From Nymphaea colorata (lineage: Eukaryota; Streptophyta; Magnoliopsida; Nymphaeales; Nymphaeaceae): a stretch of DNA of 10,856 nt. How positions within the stretch are numbered: position 1 is the first letter of the stretch; each line of letters opens with the position of its first letter. Below the pieces are notes generated by a model. The model was not told where the DNA came from. It did no database searches and was given only the letters and a program-made list of their open reading frames with translations. The stretch spans positions 1 through 10,856 of the forward strand of contig NW_022204857.1 in assembly GCF_008831285.2 (NCBI RefSeq), in the 5' to 3' direction. Positions 8,012 to 10,856 of this stretch are shown here, piece by piece. The position numbers were made by a program, and so were the translations under genes.

Positions 8012-8725
8012 CAAATGAATCACTCGAATCTCATTCATTTTCATACAAACTTGTGATTTCGATCTACTAAATCATTTAATATAGATGTAACAACAAGTTA
8101 AACACATTCAATTAAGCATGCATGATCATATGAATCATTTAAATCTCACTTGTATTGGTACGAACGCGTGATTTCAATCCTTTAGATCGTTCACTATAGA
8201 TGTAACAACAAATTCAACTCATCGGACTAATTACACGCATTCAAAGTAATGCATAGATCCCATTTGTATCCATATGAACTTGCGATTTCAATCATTTAAA
8301 TCATTCATTATAGATGTAATAACAAGTGAAATACACTAGATTAACTGTAAGGGACCAACTTAATGACCTGACTCTCATTCATTTCCAAACGAACTTCTTA
8401 TTTCAAGCCACTAAGTCATTCTATACGTATGTAACAAATGGCTACGCACACTCAATTAAATATATTGATCAAATATATGTAATAACAAGTGAAAATGAAT
8501 CATTTAATCTCTCAATTAAATATATGTGATCAAATATATGTAATAACAAGTGAAACATATTAGGTTACCTACAAGACACCAAATGAATCACTCAAATCTC
8601 ATTCATTTCCATACAAACCTATGATTTCAATATACTAAATCATTAATATAGACGTAACAACAAGTTAAGCACATTCAATTAAGTATGCGTGATCAAATGA
8701 ATCACTTAAATCTCACTCGTATTGA

Positions 8726-8767
8726 GACGAGTGATTTAGTGTGCGTATGGATACAAATGAATGAGAT
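8726..8767 (-). repeat. Replaced centre of monomer B2, copy 3
   Basis: This is the same replacement as at 2909-2950, in the B2 monomer of HOR4. HOR1 has no copy because its block X is deleted. Confidence 0.75.
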
Positions 8768-9154
8768 GTAACAACATGTTCAACTTATTGAACAAACTAC
8801 AAGGGATCAAACTAAACTAATCCATAGGTCTCCTTTACATCCATATAAACTTGTGAGTTTTTATCGTTTAAATCGTTGATCATAGATGTCATAACGAGTG
8901 AAACACATTAGGTTAATTATAAGACACCAAATGAATCACTCAAATCTCATTTATTTTCACACAAACTTGTGATTTGAATTCACTTAATCTAGCAATATGG
9001 ATGTAACAACAAGTTAAGCACATTCAATTAAGTATGTGTGATCATTTGAATCACTTAAATCGCACTTGTATTGATACGAACTTGTGATTTCAATCATTTA
9101 GATCGTGCACTATAGTTGTAACAATAAATTCAACTCATCGGACTAACTACACGC

Positions 9155-9299
9155 GTTTGTATCCACATGAACATGTGATTTCAATCATTTAATCATTCAT
9201 TATATATGTATTCCAAACGAACTTCTGGTATCAAAGCCACTAGGTCATTCTATACGTAAGTAAGAAATGGTCACGCACATTCAATTAAATACAAGTGAT
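9155..9299 (+). repeat. C3/A'2 fusion monomer, copy 2
   Basis: This has the same fusion and the same breakpoints as 3337-3482, one base shorter from a missing A near 9190. It is absent from HOR1 and HOR3, where the surrounding block is deleted. Confidence 0.82.
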
Positions 9300-9409
9300 C
9301 AATTATATGTAATAACAAGTGAAAATGAATCACTTAATCTCTCAATTAAATATAAGTGATCAAATATATGTAATAACAAGTGAAACACATTAGGTTACTT
9401 ACAAGACAC

Positions 9410-10317
9410 CAAATGAATCACTCCAATATCATTCATTTTCATACAAACCTATGATTTTAATCTACTAAATCATTTAATATAGACGTAACAACAAGTTAAG
9501 CACATTCAATTACGTATGTGTGATAAAATGAATCACTTAAATCCCACTCGTATTGATACGAACTTGTGATTTCAATTCCTTACATCGATCACCATAGATG
9601 TAAGAACTAGTTCAACTTATTGAACTAACTAAAGGATCAAACTAATGCATAGGTCTCCTTTATATCCATACAAACTTGTAAGTTTTAATCATTTAAATCA
9701 TTGATCAAAGATGTAATAACAAGTGAAACACAATAGGTTAACTACAAGACACCAATGAATCACTCGAATCTCATTCATTTTCGCACAAACTTGTGATTTC
9801 AATCTACTAAATCATTTATTATAGACGTAACAACAAGTTAAACACATTCAATTAAGTATGCATGATTATATGAATCACTTAAATCTCACTTGTATTCGTA
9901 CGAACATGTGATTTCAATCCTTTAGAACGTTCCCTATAGATGTAACAACAAATTCAACTCATCGGACTAACTACACGTGTACAAATATAGTGACTTCAAC
10001 CATTTGTATCCATATAAACTTGTGATTTCAACCATTTAATCATTCATTATAGATGTAATAACAAGTGAAATACATTAGATTAACTATAAGGACCAATATA
10101 GTGACTTGACTCTCATTCATTTCCAAACGGACTTCTTTTTCAAGCCACTAAGTCATTCTATACGTATGTAACAAATGGTTACGCACATTCAATTAAATAT
10201 AAGTTATCAAATGTATGTAAGAACAAGTAAAAATGAATCACATAATCTCTCGATTAAACATAAGTGATCAAATGTATGTAATAACAAGTGAAACACATTA
10301 AGTTACCTGTAAGACAC
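9410..10317 (+). repeat. Block Y, copy 4
   Basis: The 908-bp block is on the canonical plan. It is about 6 bp shorter than the copy at 3592-4505, through small losses at about 9630 (two bases), 9753, 10036, 10090 and 10135, nearly all in homopolymer runs. Confidence 0.88.
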
Positions 10318-10856
10318 CAAATGAATCACTCGAATCCCATTCATTTTCATATAAACCTATGATTTGAATTTACTAAATCATTTAATATAAACGTAACAAC
10401 AAGTTAAGTACATTCAATTATATGCGTGATCAATTGAATCACTTAAATCCCACTCGTATTGATGTGAACTTGTGCATCGATCACTATAGATGTAACAACA
10501 TGTTCAACTTATCGTACAAACTAGAAAGGATCAAACTAATGCATAGGTCTCCTTTATATCCATATAAACTTGTGAGTTTTAATTATTTAAATCATTGATC
10601 ATGGATGTAATAACATGTGAAACACGTTAGGTTAACTATAAGACACCAAATGAATCACTCGAATCACATTCATTTCATACAAACTTGTGATTTCAGTTCA
10701 CTTAATCAAGCAACATGGATGTAACAATAAGTTAAGCACATTCAATTAAGTATGTGTGATCATTTGAATCACTTAAATCGCACTTGTATTGATACGAACT
10801 TGTAATTGCAATCTTAGATCGTGCACTATAGTTGTAACAATAAATTCAACTCACGG
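10318..10856 (+). repeat. Block Z, partial copy 4 (no inversion seen)
   Basis: A6, B6, C6 and A7 follow the usual order, and B7 starts at 10761. In the other copies B7 breaks off 72 bp in, at CTATAGT, and the inverted segment begins. Here B7 continues as GTTGTAACAATAAATTCAAC, the normal B sequence also seen in B3 at about 3296-3315 and 9115-9134. The window ends before the next monomer. Confidence 0.85.

Larger units (their letters stand above)
5463..8126 (+). repeat. HOR copy 3 (2664 bp variant, internal deletion)
   Basis: Monomers: B1 5463-5576, C1 5577-5690, A'1 5691-5804, f1 5805-5864, f2 5865-5913, A2 5914-6028, B2 6029-6136, C2 remnant 6137-6156, degraded junction 6157-6262, A4 6263-6371, B4 6372-6486, C4 6487-6601, A5 6602-6716, B5 6717-6831, C5 6832-6945, A'3 6946-7060, f1 7061-7121, f2 7122-7170, A6 7171-7285, B6 7286-7386, C6 7387-7501, A7 7502-7616, B7 (truncated) 7617-7688, inverted segment 7689-7870, patchwork 7871-8011, A8 8012-8126. 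Most of C2 and all of A3, B3 and C3/A'2 are missing, a net loss of about 487 bp from HOR2. Outside this gap it differs from HOR2 almost only by single-base indels. Confidence 0.92.
7171..8579 (+). repeat. Block Z, copy 3 (with inverted segment)
   Basis: The 1409-bp block has the same plan as the copies at 1353 and 4506. Its inverted segment is 7689-7870, one base shorter than in the other copies because a T is missing near 7852. Patchwork is 7871-8011, and A8, B1, C1, A'1, f1 and f2 follow to 8579. Confidence 0.9.
8580..9409 (+). repeat. Block X, copy 2 (complete)
   Basis: The 830-bp block matches 2762-3591, with the same replaced centre in B2 (8726-8767) and the same C3/A'2 fusion (9155-9299). 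Its presence here and at 2762 shows that the complete X-Y-Z HOR is the recurrent form, and that the shorter HOR1 and HOR3 are derived. One-base losses occur near 8643 and 9190. Confidence 0.9.
1..10856. repeat. Higher-order satellite DNA array filling the window
   Basis: The full window is tandem satellite sequence built from units of about 115 bp. The landmark CGTTCCCTATAG recurs at 961, 4113, 6778 and 9928, giving spacings of 3152, 2665 and 3150. The start of the B1 monomer recurs at 2310, 5463 and 8127. Three monomer types (A, B, C) alternate, and every stretch over 300 bases is explained by them or by rearranged pieces of them. No long open frame, tRNA, rRNA, transposase or terminal repeat is visible. 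Known biology of such arrays suggests constitutive heterochromatin, possibly centromeric, but the sequence alone does not show that. I saw no CENP-B-box-like core by eye. The family name and species are unknown to me. Confidence 0.95.
8127..10856 (+). repeat. HOR copy 4 (right-truncated by the window end)
   Basis: Monomers: B1 8127-8241, C1 8242-8355, A'1 8356-8469, f1 8470-8530, f2 8531-8579, A2 8580-8693, B2 8694-8807, C2 8808-8927, A3 8928-9042, B3 9043-9154, C3/A'2 fusion 9155-9299, f1 9300-9360, f2 9361-9409, A4 9410-9524, B4 9525-9637, C4 9638-9752, A5 9753-9866, B5 9867-9981, C5 9982-10093, A'3 10094-10207, f1 10208-10268, f2 10269-10317, A6 10318-10430, B6 10431-10531, C6 10532-10646, A7 10647-10760, B7 10761-10856. 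It has the full X and Y blocks, like HOR2. Unlike the other three copies, B7 runs on in normal B sequence past 10832, where the inverted segment should begin. Many homopolymers are one base shorter than in HOR2 and HOR3. Confidence 0.9.

Noticed and set aside
1-10856. CRISPR array
   Set aside because: Repeats and apparent spacers are both satellite-derived and repeat in a fixed order; there are no unique spacers and no cas genes.
1-10856. CENP-B-box-like motif in the monomers
   Set aside because: I scanned by eye on both strands for the TTCG...CGGG pattern and saw no CGGG or CCCG core; this was not a computed search.
1-10856. Bacterial or phage origin (iterons, AT-rich origin)
   Set aside because: Iteron arrays are short and sit beside replication genes. 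Here more than 10 kb of nested HOR satellite with no coding sequence fits eukaryotic heterochromatin.

Overview
The whole window is non-coding satellite DNA. It is AT-rich (about two thirds A+T or more by eye), has no convincing gene, RNA gene, transposon or CRISPR array, and every part can be related to one ancestral unit of about 115 bp. This points to a eukaryotic nuclear genome, from heterochromatin such as a centromeric, pericentromeric or knob-like block. A plant is plausible, but nothing in the sequence fixes the species and I do not recognise a named satellite family.

The array is nested on four levels. (1) Monomers of 114-115 bp fall into three main types. Type A starts CAAATGAATCACTC, type B starts CAAATGAATCACTTAAAT, and type C starts CAAACTAATGCATAGG. 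Most begin just after a GTGAT or similar junction. A diverged A form (A') is followed by two short pieces, f1 (about 61 bp) and f2 (about 49 bp). (2) A-B-C trimers of about 345 bp. (3) Blocks on the plan A B C A B C A' f1 f2. Block X is 830 bp, block Y about 914 bp, and block Z about 1408 bp; Z carries an inverted segment. (4) A higher-order repeat (HOR) X+Y+Z of about 3153 bp.

Layout, with HOR phase set at the first B monomer (B1): HOR1 covers 1-2309 and lacks block X. HOR2 covers 2310-5462 and is complete. HOR3 covers 5463-8126 and lacks about 487 bp, with a degraded junction near 6125-6262. HOR4 covers 8127-10856, is cut by the window end, and has no inverted segment at its last readable position. 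By block the order is: Z end 1-440, Y 441-1352, Z 1353-2761, X 2762-3591, Y 3592-4505, Z 4506-5913, truncated X 5914-6262, Y 6263-7170, Z 7171-8579, X 8580-9409, Y 9410-10317, Z start 10318-10856.

HOR copies are nearly identical and differ mostly by single-base indels, while monomers within a HOR differ clearly. This is the pattern of recent amplification of a multi-kilobase unit by unequal exchange. The most notable structures are an inverted 183-bp segment inside block Z that makes an imperfect foldback with arms of about 180 bp, a same-length replacement patch in one B monomer, and two independent HOR length variants. Many indels, especially in HOR4 and the first 560 bases, look like long-read consensus errors, so fine-scale differences should be read with care.
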